A DNA stretch of 64,000 bases. Source: Dryomyza anilis. Taxonomy: Eukaryota; Arthropoda; Insecta; Diptera; Dryomyzidae. A program made the position numbers and the translations under genes. The notes beneath the pieces are model-generated. The model had not been told where the DNA came from. It worked only from the letters and a program-made list of their open reading frames with translations, and searched no databases. Each line of letters begins with the position of its first letter. Positions within the stretch are counted from its first letter, which is position 1. Below, in pieces: positions 36,700-49,455 of the stretch. The stretch spans positions 116,573,593 to 116,637,592 of the forward strand of contig OX638130.1 of NCBI GenBank assembly GCA_951804985.1. Reading direction: 5' to 3'.

Positions 36700-39520
36700 T
36701 TACTTTGTATATTCAAAGACAAAAATAACAATGAGAATTATAAAATCTCATTTCATATTTAGAAAAAATCCAAAATATTTTAAAATTACACAATAAAATA
36801 TTATGTTTCATTTCCGATGAAATTTAAAATCCCATTTTCAATTAAATTAGTGTATAACATTCCCTATGAAATTCAAAAATTTCATTTAATTTTTAGTGTA
36901 TACCAAATGATATCCGTTAAATCCACTCTTTATTCCAAATACAGCAAATGATAATTGAAATTCAGAAAAGTTCAATTGTAATCAACATTTAGCAATTTAT
37001 ATTATGAAAATATTAATTAAAAATTCCTTCACACAGAAAACTGATTTGTTGCGGCAACCAACAAAAAGCCCTACCGAACTATGCGGTTGCAACAACAGCT
37101 GATAAAGTATTAATTCAGTTGTAACAACCTCCAAAACGATAACAATTAGGTTGTTACAGCCGCCATATCGGTGAACACGAGGTTGTCGCAACCTCCAAGT
37201 CAGTGAGCATGAGGTTTTCTTATTTATTTTATATTACACTAGCTAGAGAGCAATTTGCATTGAATTAATTTTTTTTTTTTTATTATTTTTAATGTATTTA
37301 TTTCGCAAAATTATTTAATCAATAAATTTTCTATTTTTTTGAATTGTGAAAAAAAGAACCGATTATATTTGACTATGGAATTTAATAATTAATGGATAAA
37401 TTTTAAATATTTTAATAACATTTTATAGATTTTTAAAACGTACCCAATAAAACATAGAATTTTCATTTAATACACCAAACATGGCAAATTAATTTTTTTG
37501 GGTCTTTTAAAATACACAAAATGATATATAAATTGATGAAAATATCATATTTAAATCAAAATTACTAAAACTTTAAATAAAATTTGTAAATACCAATTAA
37601 AATTCATGTTTTTCCATGATCCCGATCAATTTTGGTTCTCGACAAACGATTTTATTCGTTTACACCTTAAAATGACGGTAATGTGGAAGCTTTTCAAACA
37701 AACAAAGGAATGAAAATGAATTGTTTTTTTTTACAAAAATGTAGTATTTATTATACAGAAAATTATATATTAAATTTCCATTTAAATTTCAGAAAAGAAT
37801 TGGCTCTAGATATTTCATATGCTATGTTTCCTTAGGTACGATTTAAATTTTTATATATTTTACGACATAAATTCATATAATTATAAACATTTAGCATATA
37901 ATTGATATTTATATTATGAAAATATCAATTAAAAATTCCTTCACACAGAAAACTGATTTGTTGCGGCAACCAACAAAAAGCCCTACCGAACTATGCGGTT
38001 GCAGCAACAGCTGATAAAGTATTAATTCAGTTGTGACAACCTCCAAAACGGTAATAAAGAGGTTGTTACAACCACTATATCGGTGAACACGAGGTTGTCG
38101 CAACCTCCAATTCAGTAAGCATGAGGATTTCTTATTTATTTTATATTACGCTACTAGAGAGCAATTTGCATTGATTTAATTTATTTATTTTTTTTATTAT
38201 TTTTAATGTACTTATTTCGCAAAATTATTTAATCAATAAATTTTCAATTTTTTTGAATTGTGAAAAAAAAACCGATTATATTTGACTATAGAATTTAATA
38301 ATTAATGGATAAATCTTAAATATTTTAATAAAATTTTATAGATTTATAAAATGTACCCAATAAAACATAGAATTTTCATTTAAAACACCAATCATGGCAA
38401 TTTAACTTTTTTGGGTTTTTTAAAATACACAAAATGATATATAAAATGATGAAATACCATATTTAAATCAAAATTACTAAAACTTTAAATAAAATTTGAA
38501 AATATCATTTAAAATACATGTTTTTCCAATGATCCCGATCAATTTTGGTTCTCGACAAACGATTTTATTCGTTTACACCTTAAAATGTCGGTAATGTGGA
38601 AGCTTTTCAAACAAACAAAGGAATGAAAATGAATTGTTTTTTTTTTACAAAAATGTAGTATTTATTATACAGAAAATTATATATTAAATTTCCATTTAAA
38701 TTTCAGAAAAGAATTGGCTCTAGATATTTCATATGCTATGTTTCCTTAGGTACGATTTAAATTTTTATATATTTTACGACATAAATTCAAAATATACAAT
38801 TTAGAAATTTTATAATAATATTCCGAATAAATCAAATGAAATACAGAAATAATATTTGTATCTCCAAATTTTATTTAAAATGCATATTAAAGATGCAGAA
38901 ATTATCATTTATAATTATAAATATTAATCTTATTTTTAAAATTATTAATTACAATTGATATACACCCAGAAAAAAATACTATATAAATAATAGTTTTTTA
39001 CAAATAAAAATAGTCAATAGAAAAAATTATTATTTTAATCGGAAAATACCATTAAATACTCGAAAATACCATGACATTGCCATTGAGTTTATATGAAAAT
39101 TTTTATTTTTTGTATACTATAAAAGTATACAGTAAATTTTTTTCTGGTTGTACTTTTTAAAATGCATATCTTCTCAAATGAACCTCATCCTTTTTTGTAC
39201 TCGAATAACGATTTTATTCGTATGTATCTCAAAATGTCGGCCATGTTATCAGTTTTCAACAAAACCAAAAAATTACAATATATTTTCAAAGATATGGAAT
39301 GTTATGAACAAAATTAAATCGAAATAGACCCAATGAATTTTTGAATTTCCATATATTATTTCCAAATTAATTATATCATTTAAAAATTCTATCTTTTAAA
39401 AAGACCCTCATAATTTTGTCGTTCCTGAACTCCAATTTCATTCATAGGACTTTAAAATGTTGGTCATAGTGTGGGTATTCAAACCAAAAAAGGGTTATAG
39501 ACCTTTGGGGGATTGGTTCG
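36700..39520. repeat. AT-rich repeat family with a ~912-bp direct duplication
   Basis: The segment 36983-37878 recurs at 37886-38790 with an offset of 912 bp. Both start at AACATTTAGCA and end at TTTTACGACATAAATTCA, and most bases are identical. Further eroded copies of one part (CGATTTTATTCG followed by CTTAAAATG or CTCAAAATGTCGG) appear near 39200 and 39435, pointing to an older, smaller monomer of perhaps 220-230 bp. Within each 912-bp unit is a cluster of GGTTG...CAACC dyads, such as GGTTGTCGCAACC. Confidence 0.88.
38961..39152. mobile_element. MITE, CACCCAGA family, third copy
   Basis: It starts TACACCCAGAAAAAAATACT and ends TTTTTTTCTGGTTGTA. The interior (AGTCAATAG, TTTTAATCGG, CATGACATTGCCATTGAG) matches 29583-29810. 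It has a ~36-bp deletion near the right end relative to that copy. Confidence 0.85.
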
Positions 39521-40424
39521 AAAACATTTAAATAAGTACGCTTAATGCTCCATTATTTTATATTATGTAGAAATATTTTTAAATACTTTTTAGTTAATGT
39601 TGACGTCTGCCAAATTGTTTTTTTTTTCAAATAGATTTTTGAAATTTCTAATAAAAAAAATCCGTCACTTAGAGGTTAACGATGCTATGCGATTTCCAGT
39701 CCCAGTCGAGCCGCGCCAAAACCTCGTCAGTTCGGTAGCTAAACGCGGCATTGTAAATGTGTGCAAAATAATTATGGGAGCTCGTAAAGTGCGCACAACT
39801 TTGAAAAAGACGTATTTTCGAAATAAAAAACTAATTCAAAAGTCTTCATATAAGTTAACAAATGCAATCGACAAAAAATAGGTGTGGTCCAGCGTTGTCT
39901 GGTATTAATTGCTTGAGTGCAACAAGATGTTTATGAAAAATGAAAAGACGTTGTTGTTTCACCGTGCGCTGTTTTTTTATTTTAATTATTTTTTTATTAA
40001 TATTTTTATTTGTATTTTATTTTATTTAAATTTTTTATTTCATAACATGTCCAGCGCGTAGATTAAGTTGCTGCAAAAATTCAATTTCGAACACTTTATG
40101 CAAATTGGATTAAGAAATTGCCAATATTGGTTAGGACCAGAGTGCATTTAGTTTAACGAGTCACATCGCGTTGCCGATAAGAAACAACAACAGATCGTGT
40201 ACGATCGAATTTGTACAGGTGATTAGATTAGTGCTATTTGAATAAAATAAAAAATGTGCAAAAAATAAGTTTAAAAAAAAGGTGAAACTGTCGACATTTT
40301 TAAGTGAAGGCGTAATTAGTAAAAAATACATTTTCTGGTTTTTTTAATGCATATGTGATAAATTATATCATACAGTTTCAGGAAATAATTCAAATAAATG
40401 TTGCTAATCTTTTAGTGAACGCTA
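39521..40424. other. Unique segment, no supported gene
   Basis: A 94-codon frame at 39597-39881 has a basic C-terminal half but no recognisable domain. GC-richer sequence lies at 39690-39800 and 40120-40210, and CAGGTGATT at 40217 resembles a splice donor. I do not call an exon. Confidence 0.3.
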
Positions 40425-43200
40425 AAAATTCAAATATCAATTTTTCACTAAAAATTCAAATTTTCACTAAAAATTCAATTTGTCACTAAAAATTCAATTT
40501 TTCACTAAAAATTCAATTTTTCACTAAAAATTTAATTTTTCACTAAAAATTTAATTTTTCACTAAAAATTTAATTTTTCACTAAAAATTCAATTTTTCAC
40601 TTCAAATTCAATTTTTCACTAAAAATTCAATTTATTACTAAAAATTAAATTTTTACTAAGAATTCAATTTTTCACTAAAAATTCAATTTTTCACTGAAAA
40701 TTCAATTTTCCACTAAAAATTCAAATTTTCACTAGAAATTCAAATTTTCACTAGAAATTCAAATTTTCACTAAAAATTCAATTTTTCACTAAAAATTCAA
40801 TTTTTCACTAAAAATTCAATTTTTCACTAAAAATTCAATTTTTCACTAAAAATTCAATTTTTCACTAAAAATTCAATTTTTCACTAAAAATTCAATTTTT
40901 CACTAAAAATTCAATAATTCACTAAAAATTCAATTTTTCACTAAAAATTCAATTTTTCACTAAAAATTCAATTTTTCACTAAAAATTCAATTTTTCACTA
41001 AAAATTCAATTTTTCACTAAAAATTCAATTTTTCACTAAAAATTCAATTTTTCACTAAAAATTCAATTTTTCACTAAAAATTCAATATTTCACTAAAAAT
41101 TCAATTTTTCACTAAAAATTTAATTTTTGACTAAAAATTCAAATTTTTACTAAATATTCAAATTTTCACTAAAAATTCAAATGTTCACTAAAAATTCAAA
41201 ATTTCATTACAAATTCAAATTTTCACAAAAATTAAATTTTTCATTAAAATTTAAATTTTTGACTAAAAATTCAAATTTTCACTAAAAATTCAAATTTTCA
41301 CTAAAAATTAAATTTTTCACTAAAAATAATCAATTTTTCACCAGAAATTAAATTTTTCACTAAAAATTCAATTTTTCACCAAAAATTCAATTGTTCACTA
41401 AAAAATCATTTTGTCACTTAAAATTCAATTTTTTACTAAAAATTCAAATTTTCACTAAAAATTCAAAATTTCACTAAAAATTCAAATTTTCACCAAAAAT
41501 TCAATTTTTCAATAAAAAATAAAATTTTCACTAAAAATTCAATTTTTCACTAAAAATTCAATTTTTCACTAAAAATTCAATTTTTCACTAAAAATTCAAT
41601 TTTTCACTAAAAATTCAATTTTTCACTAAAAATTCAATTTTTCACTAAAAATTCAATTTTTTTACTAAAAATTCAATTTTGCACTTAAAATTCAATTTTT
41701 CACTAAAAATTCAATTTTTCACTAAAAATTCAAATTTTCACTAAAAATTCAAATATTCACTAAAAATTCAAATTTTCACTAAAAATTCAAATTTTCACTA
41801 AAAATTCAAATTTTCACTAAAAATTCAAATTTTCACTAAAAATTCAAAATTTCACTAAAAATTCAAATTTTCACCAAAAATTCAATTTTTCAATTAAAAA
41901 TAAAATTTTCACTAAAAATTTAATTTTTGACTAAAAATTCAAATTTTTTATTAAAAATTCAAATTTTCACTAAAAATTCAAATTTTCACTAAAAATTCAA
42001 ATGTTCACTAAAAATTCAACTTTTCACTAAAAACAATCAATTTTTCACTAAAAAATCAATTTTTCACTAAAAAATCAATTTTTCACTGAAAATTCAATTT
42101 TTTACTGAAAATTCAGTTTTTCATAAAAAATTTAATTTTTCACTAAAAATTCAATTTTTCACTAAAAATTCAATAATTCACTTCAAATACAATCACTAGA
42201 AATTTAATTTTTCACTAAAAATTAAATTTTTCACTAAAAATTCAATTTTTTACTAAAAATTTAATTTTTCACTAAAAATTTAATTATTGACTAAAAATTC
42301 AATTTTTTCAACAAAAATTCAATTTTTCACTAAAAATTCAATTTTTCACTAAAAATTCAATTTTTCACTAAAAATTCAATTTTTCACTCAAAATTCAATT
42401 TTTCACTAAAAAATTCAATTTTTCACTAAAAAATTCAATTTTTCACTAAAAAATTCAATTTTTCACTAAAAAATTAAATTTTTCACTAAAAATTCAAATA
42501 TTCACTACAAATTCAAATTTTCACTAAAAATTCTAATTTTCACTAAAAATTCAAATTTTCACTAAATATTCAAAATTTCACTAAAAATTCCAATTTTCAC
42601 CCAAAATTCAATTTTTCAATTAAAAATAAAATTTTCACTAAAAATTTAATTTTTGACTAAAAATTCAAATTTTTTAAAAATTCAAATTTTCACTAAAAAT
42701 TCAAATTTTCACTAAAAATTCAAATTTTCACTAAAAATTCAAATGTTCACTAAAAATTCAAAATTTCATTAAAAATTCAAATTTTCAACACAAATTCAAT
42801 TTTACATTAAATTTTCAATTTTTGACTAAAAATTAAAATTTTGACTAAAAATTCAAATTTTCACAAAATTTCAATTTTCAATTCAAATTTTCACTAAAAA
42901 TTCAACTTTTCACTAAAAACAATCAATTTTTCACTAAAAATTCAAATTTTTCACAAAACATTCAAATTTTTACCAGAAATTAAATTTTTCACTAAAAATT
43001 CAAATTTTCACTAAAAATTCAATTGTTCACTAAAAAATCATTTTGTCACTTAAAATTCGATTTTGCACTAAAAAATTCAATTTTTCACTAAAAATTCAAT
43101 TTTTCAATAAAAATTAAATTTTTCACTAAAAAATCATTTTATCACTTAAAATTCAATTTTTTACTGAAAATTTAGTATTTCAATAAAAATTAAGGTTTTC
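40425..43200. repeat. 19-bp satellite, forward array (2.8 kb)
   Basis: The unit is AATTTTTCACTAAAAATTC. The centre (40770-41100 and 41525-41650) is homogeneous and the edges are diverged, with CAAATTTTCAC variants in blocks. The monomer carries the dyad AATTTTT-CACT-AAAAATT, 7-bp arms around 4 nt. Orientation is opposite to the array at 45060-46440. Confidence 0.96.
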
Positions 43201-45059
43201 TTTCACTCTAATTAAATTGTTAATTTTTTAATTAAAATTTTTTATTATAAATTATATTTTTCGTTAAAAGTTAAATTTTATTGACAAATTAAAATTTAAG
43301 TGAATAACTGACTTTTCAATGATAAATTAAATTTTTAAGATCAAAAAAAAATATATATATGTATTCTGAATAAAAATATTTTTTTTTTTTCAAATAATAT
43401 TAATTCTCTTAATAATTACAAAAAACGTATGTTTCCTGCTTTCTGTCGAATTTCGTTTGTTGGTTTGCGTGTCATTTGCCTAATGCACGAATCAATAATG
43501 AGCTCCCCGTACTTTTCCCATCTCCAGCATACCCTTCCCCCATTGCGCCATTCATGTTGTTTTTGTATTTCATTATATTGTTTTTGTTGTTGTACAATGA
43601 AGTCTTTAATTATGATGTATTTTTGAGTGAAACTAAACAAGCCACCGCGCTGCGCTGCGCTGCGTAATCGTGGGAATTTCTTGACTTGGCTTCATTTCGA
43701 AACCTATCGCTGTGGGATCTAAGAGCAAAGAACTTTTTCTTGGGTTTTCGAATTTTTGTTTTTTCTTTTGTTGTTATTTTTAGTAGTGCTGCGTAATGAA
43801 ATAAAATAAAATTTATTTTCAAAGTGTCCATTTGAATGTTTGAACAACATGTTTTTTTGGGTATTTTAACGATTATGGTTTTGAGGTAAACGTGGGGTCG
43901 ATTGGGGCATATTAAAAATTATCAAGTTTTCTTTGGGAAAAAAGTACTTTGAAAATACTTCAAAAAGACCAAAGTCCCTGTGATAACAAAATGACATCAA
44001 ATTAACCAAATACAACTCACTGCATAGGCCACACATTTCAATGAATAATCAGTGAATTCAGAGCAGCTTAAAAAATTAAAAAATCAACTCATATTTGTCA
44101 AATTCCGCGAGTGTAACATGTTTTGCATGGCCGGCGACGGCGCTGACATTAATTTATATGAAGACAAATCTGTTTTGACTACAAAAATTAGTCTAACCAA
44201 CCTGTTTTAATACCTACCAGTTTTTTATTACTCACAAAATAAAATAAAATATTTCAGTTGATTCATTCATTTGTGTGCAGTTATTTATGAGCTGCAATAA
44301 ATGTGCGAAATATTTGCAACAAATAAATGCAAACAAATTTTAAATATATCAAATATTTTAAAAATACCTAGCGCTTTTTTGTATTTAGCCTAAAAGTGTT
44401 AATTCGCCGACACCAAATGCGTTGGTGGTAAAAATTTTATTTTATTTAAAAAAAAAATAAAATATATTATTTGATATTTTTTTATAATCTTTTTTTATAA
44501 TAAATCATTTAACCAATGTTATTTATTATTAGATTTTTTTTTGTTTTGCTCATTTTGCAGCTTAAATTAATGAAGTGAAATCAAGTGGTTTTTTAGCATT
44601 CATTTGATTTGGTTTTCAAATTATTTATGCAGTGCTAAACATTTGTGGTAATAAAATTAAACAGATTAATAGATTGAGCGCATTTTTGTGGAGGACATTC
44701 ATTAGTTTTGATAAATCTGTTCGAAACAGAACCAAAAAATGCCACAAAGTTATGTTGATGGTGATGCTGATATTAACAGTATTTTATTTAAAATTTTAGT
44801 TTAGTGCAATTTAATGTTATTTAGTGCGCAATTTCAAGATAACAAAAAGAAAAAAATTATAACTTAAAATCAATAAAAAGTAAGGAAATAATTTTGGTAA
44901 AGTTAGGATAATTTAAAAACCAATGTTTTAAAGAAAATTTGAATTTTGCATTTTAGAAAAGTCAGATGAATTTTTAAGTGCTAATTTCACTTTTAGGTAA
45001 AATCCAAATTTTCGATGCTAATTTGAATTTTTGGTTAACAATTAATTAAAAAAAAAATT
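43201..45059. other. Spacer between inverted 19-mer arrays
   Basis: About 1.86 kb with no recognisable gene. Sequence at 43420-43700 is GC-richer and opens short frames on both strands, without a domain. The last ~150 bp already contain eroded 19-mer words (AATTTTTAAGTG). Confidence 0.45.
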
Positions 45060-46445
45060 GGTATTTTTTTAGTGAACATTTAAATTTTTAGTGAAAATTT
45101 GAACTTTTAGTGAAAAATTTAAGTCTTAGTAAAAATTGAATTTTTAGTGAAAAATTATTTTTTTTAGTGAAAAATGAATTTTTAGTGAAAAATTGAATTT
45201 TTAGTGAAAATTTGAATTTTTAGTGAAAAATTGAATTTGTAGTGAAAAATTGAATTTTTAGTGAAAAATTGAATTTTTAGTGAAAAATTGAATTTTTAGT
45301 GAAAAATTGAATTTTTAGTGAAAAATTGAATTTTTAGTGAAAAATTGAATTTTTAGTGAAAAATTTAATTTTTAGTGAAAAATTGAATTTTTAGTGAAAA
45401 ATTGAATTTTTAGTGAAAAATTGAATTTTTAGTGAAAAATTTAATTTTTAGTGGAAAATTAATTTTTAGTGAAAAATTCAATTTTTAGTGAAAAATTGAA
45501 ATTTTAGTGAAAAATTGAATTTTTAGTGAAAAATTGAATATTTAGTGCAAAATTAATTTTTAGTTAAAATTTTAATTTTTAATTGAATTGAATTATTAGT
45601 GAAAAATTAATTTTTTAGTGAAAAATTGAATTTTTAGTGCAACATTATTTTTTAGTGAAAAATTGAATTTTTAGAGAAAGATTGAATTTTTAGTGAAAAA
45701 TTGAATTTATAGTGAAAAATAGAATTTTTAGTGAAAAATAGAATTTTTAGTGAAAAATTGAATTTTTAGTGAAAAATTGAATTTTTAGTGAAAAATTGAA
45801 TTTTTAGTGAAAAATTGAATTTTTAGTGAAAAATTGAATTTTTAGTGAAAAATTGAATTTTTAGTGAAAAATTGAATTTTTAGTGAAAAATTGAATTTTT
45901 AGTGAAAAATTGAATTTTTAGTGAAAAATTGAATTTTTAGTGAAAAATTGAATTTTTAGTGAAAAATTGAATTTTTAGTGAAAAATTGAATTTTTAGTGA
46001 AAAATTGAATTTTTAGTGAAAAATTGAATTTTTAGTGAAAATTTGAATTTTTAGTGAAAATTTGAATTTTTAGTGAAAATTTGAATTTTTAGTGAAAAAT
46101 TGAATTTTTAGTGAAAATTTGAATTTTTAGTGAAATATTGAATTTTTAGTGAAAATTTGAATTTTTAGTGAAAATTTGAATTTTTAGTGAAAATTTGAAT
46201 TTTTAGTGAAAATTTGAATTTTTAGTGAAAATTTGAATATTTAGTGAAAATTTGAATTTTTAGTGAAAAATTAAATTTTTAGTGAAAAATAGAATTTTTA
46301 GTGCAAAATTGAATTTTCTATTTAAAAATTAAATTTTTAGTGACAAATTGAATTTTTAGTAAAAAAATTGAATTTTTAGTGAAAATTTTAATTTTTAGTA
46401 AAAAATTTAATTTGAATTTTTTGTGAAAAATTGATTTTTTGAAAG
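45060..46445. repeat. 19-bp satellite, inverted array (1.4 kb)
   Basis: The unit is GAATTTTTAGTGAAAAATT, the exact reverse complement of the unit at 40425-43200. It is most homogeneous at 45720-46040. A right-hand sub-block uses GAAAATTTGAATTTTTAGT. Immediately beyond, at about 46503-46540, a short stretch (CTAAAAATTTAATTTTTCAC) flips back to the forward orientation. Confidence 0.96.
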
Positions 46446-47220
46446 AAAATACACACTTTCGATTAAAGGATAACTTTGCAAAACAAAATTTAAAATTTTC
46501 ATTTTTGCGCTAAAAATTTAATTTTTCACTAAAAACTCAATTAAACTTAAAAACAGAGTATATGACGCATTCATTTTTCAGCATCAATTATTTACTCGAT
46601 TTTTCTGTGTCATGATTAATAAATTTCGTGTATTTCTCTGTATTATGTATCGATTTTATTGTTTCTTTTTTTACATTTCTATTTCGACATTTTTTCTGCA
46701 CACTTTCTTCTCACAGCAAAGCAATATAAAATGGTCTTCCGCATCAATTGAGTAGCATTTCTTTGGCTTTAAATGCGATATGCAAAAAATATTGACAATT
46801 TCTAATGTTTTTTTTTCACTATAAAGCAGAGCAAAAAAGCGGCAACAATGGGCTATAGTGACAACATCAATTTGTTGCAACAACATTGGCACTTACGCCA
46901 CGCACTCGCACTCACATGGCAAATCAATTTTGTTCACATGATTGTATGCAAATTTGTGACAAATTTTCCAGCGCCACACACAATGTCTTAGACAGCAACA
47001 ATTGTTGTTACTTGTGCTGCTAATAATGGAAGACATTGGCAACAAATAGTATCGCCAAAATGTTGCAAGTATGCAAGCGTTTGATTGGCTAAGATGCAAG
47101 AATGTATTTTTGAATGAATTTTTAGAATGATCTTTGTTTTTAAAATTGCTTAGTTGAACCTTTGTTTAAAAACAAAAATTCAAAATACACTTTTAATCAG
47201 TATTAAAAAATACTATATAT
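46446..47220. other. Non-repetitive segment, no gene seen
   Basis: It contains CAACAACATTGGC-type triplet stretches near 46870. Antisense frames of about 70 codons have no recognisable domain. Confidence 0.35.
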
Positions 47221-47224
47221 AAAA

Positions 47225-48030
47225 CCAGGTTGGAATAAGTTTCAAAGTAGCACAAAATCAGTACAACGCCTGTACATGTACAAAATCTGTATCAAATAAG
47301 TGAAAAAAACAGAAAATAATACTTACAAAATCAGTACAAAATCTTTACAAAATTAGCACAAAAGATGTACAACATATATAGAAAATCTGTACGAAATCCG
47401 GGCAAAAGAAGTACAAAATCTGTACAAAATCAGTACAAAATCAGATGAAAATCATTACAAAAATTATTATAAAATATGTAAAAAATCTATACAATAGATG
47501 TACAAAAGATATGCAAAATCCTTACATAATCAGTACATAATCATTACTATAGAAGTACAAAGTCTCTACAAAAGAAGTACAATTCTAAATAATGTCTGTA
47601 TATAATATGTACAAAATGCGTACAAAATCAGTACATAAAATATACAAAATCTGTACAAAATCTGCACAAAAGAAGTACAATATATGTACAAATTCAGTAT
47701 ATAACCTATACAAAAGGAGTACAATATCAGTACAAAAGATGTAAGAAATCTGTACAAAATCAGTATAAAATTAGTACAAAAATCAGTGAATAATCTGTAC
47801 AAAAGATTTACAATAGATATATAAAATCTGTACAAAATCAGTACAAAAGAAGTACAATATATGTTCAAAAGAAGTACAAAATATGCATATAATCTGTTCA
47901 AAATGAGTATAAAATAAGAATAAAAGAAGTACAAAATCTGTGGGACATCTGTACAAAAACAGAATAAAATCTGTTCAAAATCAGTACAAAATCTGAACAA
48001 AATCAGTACAAAATACACAATACAAAACAT
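47225..48030. repeat. Degenerate ~13-bp array of GTACAAAATC
   Basis: Alternating words are CTGTACAAAATC, CAGTACAAAATC and GAAGTACAAAA. The core TGTACA is palindromic. The minus strand opens a 154-codon Phe/Leu/Tyr/Ile repeat frame, which is a product of the array and not a gene. Confidence 0.9.
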
Positions 48031-48544
48031 GTTGTTTTTGTTATATCAGTACTTTTAAAAACGCTAAGTCTGGCAACTCTACAACTCTGTTACACTGACT
48101 ACGAATTAAATACGTACAGCTGCATTAACAGGAAATGCATTTCAGAGGAAACTTCACAGAAAATGAGCGCAAAAGGAAGTGCAACAGCAGAAAAGTTGTG
48201 GTTCAGGTGAATTTCTTCGTTCACTTTGAATGAATGACTGGCTGAAATGAAAGCGGCAACAGCATCAGCAACATGCAAATGTTGTTCTAATTGTTGTAGC
48301 TCTTGTATTGTTATAGCAACTAGTTATTTGTACCAATAGATTGTATTTCAATTACTTTAGTTATTTCCAAGTAATCAGGCTAACAAAACATTTATTGGTT
48401 GGCTGAAAGTTTATTGCCAGTGCAACAATTAAGGATATGCGGTGGATCTATTCACTGAAGTAAATGAATTTCAACTGAAATTTTAATTAACAATGAAATT
48501 TTTAACAATTAGCTAAAAATTATAAACTTATTTTACTAAATAAA
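48031..48544. other. Non-repetitive segment, no gene seen
   Basis: No motifs are recognised. Confidence 0.35.
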
Positions 48545-49010
48545 TATTTGGATTTTGAGATAAAAATTCAATTCTTTAGTGAGAAAGTGAGTTTTTATTG
48601 AAAATTTTATTTTTATTGAACAATTGAATTTTTACTGAAAAATTTTATATTTAGTGAAAAATTAATTTTTTAGTTAAAAATTAGTGAAAAATTATTTTTA
48701 GTGAAGAATTATATTTATAGCGAAAAATTGAATTTTTTGTGAAAATTTTATTTTTAGTAAAAATTTAATAAAAACTTGAATTTTTAATTAAAAATGTCAT
48801 TTTAAGTTCAAAACTGAATCTTTAGTAAAAACTGTATTTTTAGTGAAAAATTGAATTTTTGGAATAATATGAATTTTTAGTTCAAAACTGAATCTTTAGT
48901 AAAAACTGTATGTTTAGTGAAAAATTGAATTTTTACTGAAAAAATGAATGTTTTTAGAGAAAATTTGAATTTTTAGTGAACAATTTTTTTTTTGAACAAT
49001 TTGAAATTTC
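48545..49010. repeat. 19-bp satellite, eroded outlier block
   Basis: Diverged copies of GAATTTTTAGTGAAAAATT occur in the same orientation as 45060-46445, with frequent 1-2-bp indels. It is probably an older or decaying offshoot of the same satellite. Confidence 0.8.
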
Positions 49011-49079
49011 TAAATTGAAATTAAAATTAAGTAAGAAAAATTAAGTAAAAGTTATGAAATAGTTAAAATAAATAAAAGT

Positions 49080-49455
49080 TAATTAAGTGTTAGATAGGAG
49101 TTAGATACGAGTAAGGTAAGAGTTAAGTAAGAGTTAAGTAATTGTTAAGTAAGAGTTAAGTAAGAGTTAAGTTAGAGTAAAATCAGAGTTAAGTCAGAGT
49201 AAAGTAAGAGTTTAGAAAGAGTTAAGTAAGAGTTAAGTAAGAGTTAAGAAAGAATAAGTAAAAGTTAAGTAAAAGTTAAGTAAGAGTTAGGTAAGAGTTA
49301 GATAAGAGTTAGGTAAGAATTAAGTAAGAGTTAAGTAAGAGTTAAGTAAGAGTTAAGTAAGAGTTAAATAAGAGTTAAGTAAGAGTTAAGTCAGAGTTAA
49401 GTCAGTGTTAAGTCAGAGTTAAGAAAGAGTTAAGTTAGACTTTAATAATAGTTAA
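49080..49455. repeat. 11-bp array (GTTAAGTAAGA)n, block 1
   Basis: About 33 units occur, with variants GTTAAGTCAGA and GTTAGGTAAGA. Confidence 0.93.

Noticed and set aside
39597..39881. 94-codon basic frame
   Set aside because: It has no recognisable family and begins in a T-run. Composition alone explains its length.
40425..46445. CRISPR-like periodicity in 19-20-mer arrays
   Set aside because: The units are contiguous with no unique spacers, and the genome is eukaryotic. These are satellites.
47566..48030. 154-codon Phe/Tyr/Leu-rich minus-strand frame resembling a membrane protein
   Set aside because: It comes from the degenerate GTACAAAATC array; the hydrophobicity is a composition effect.
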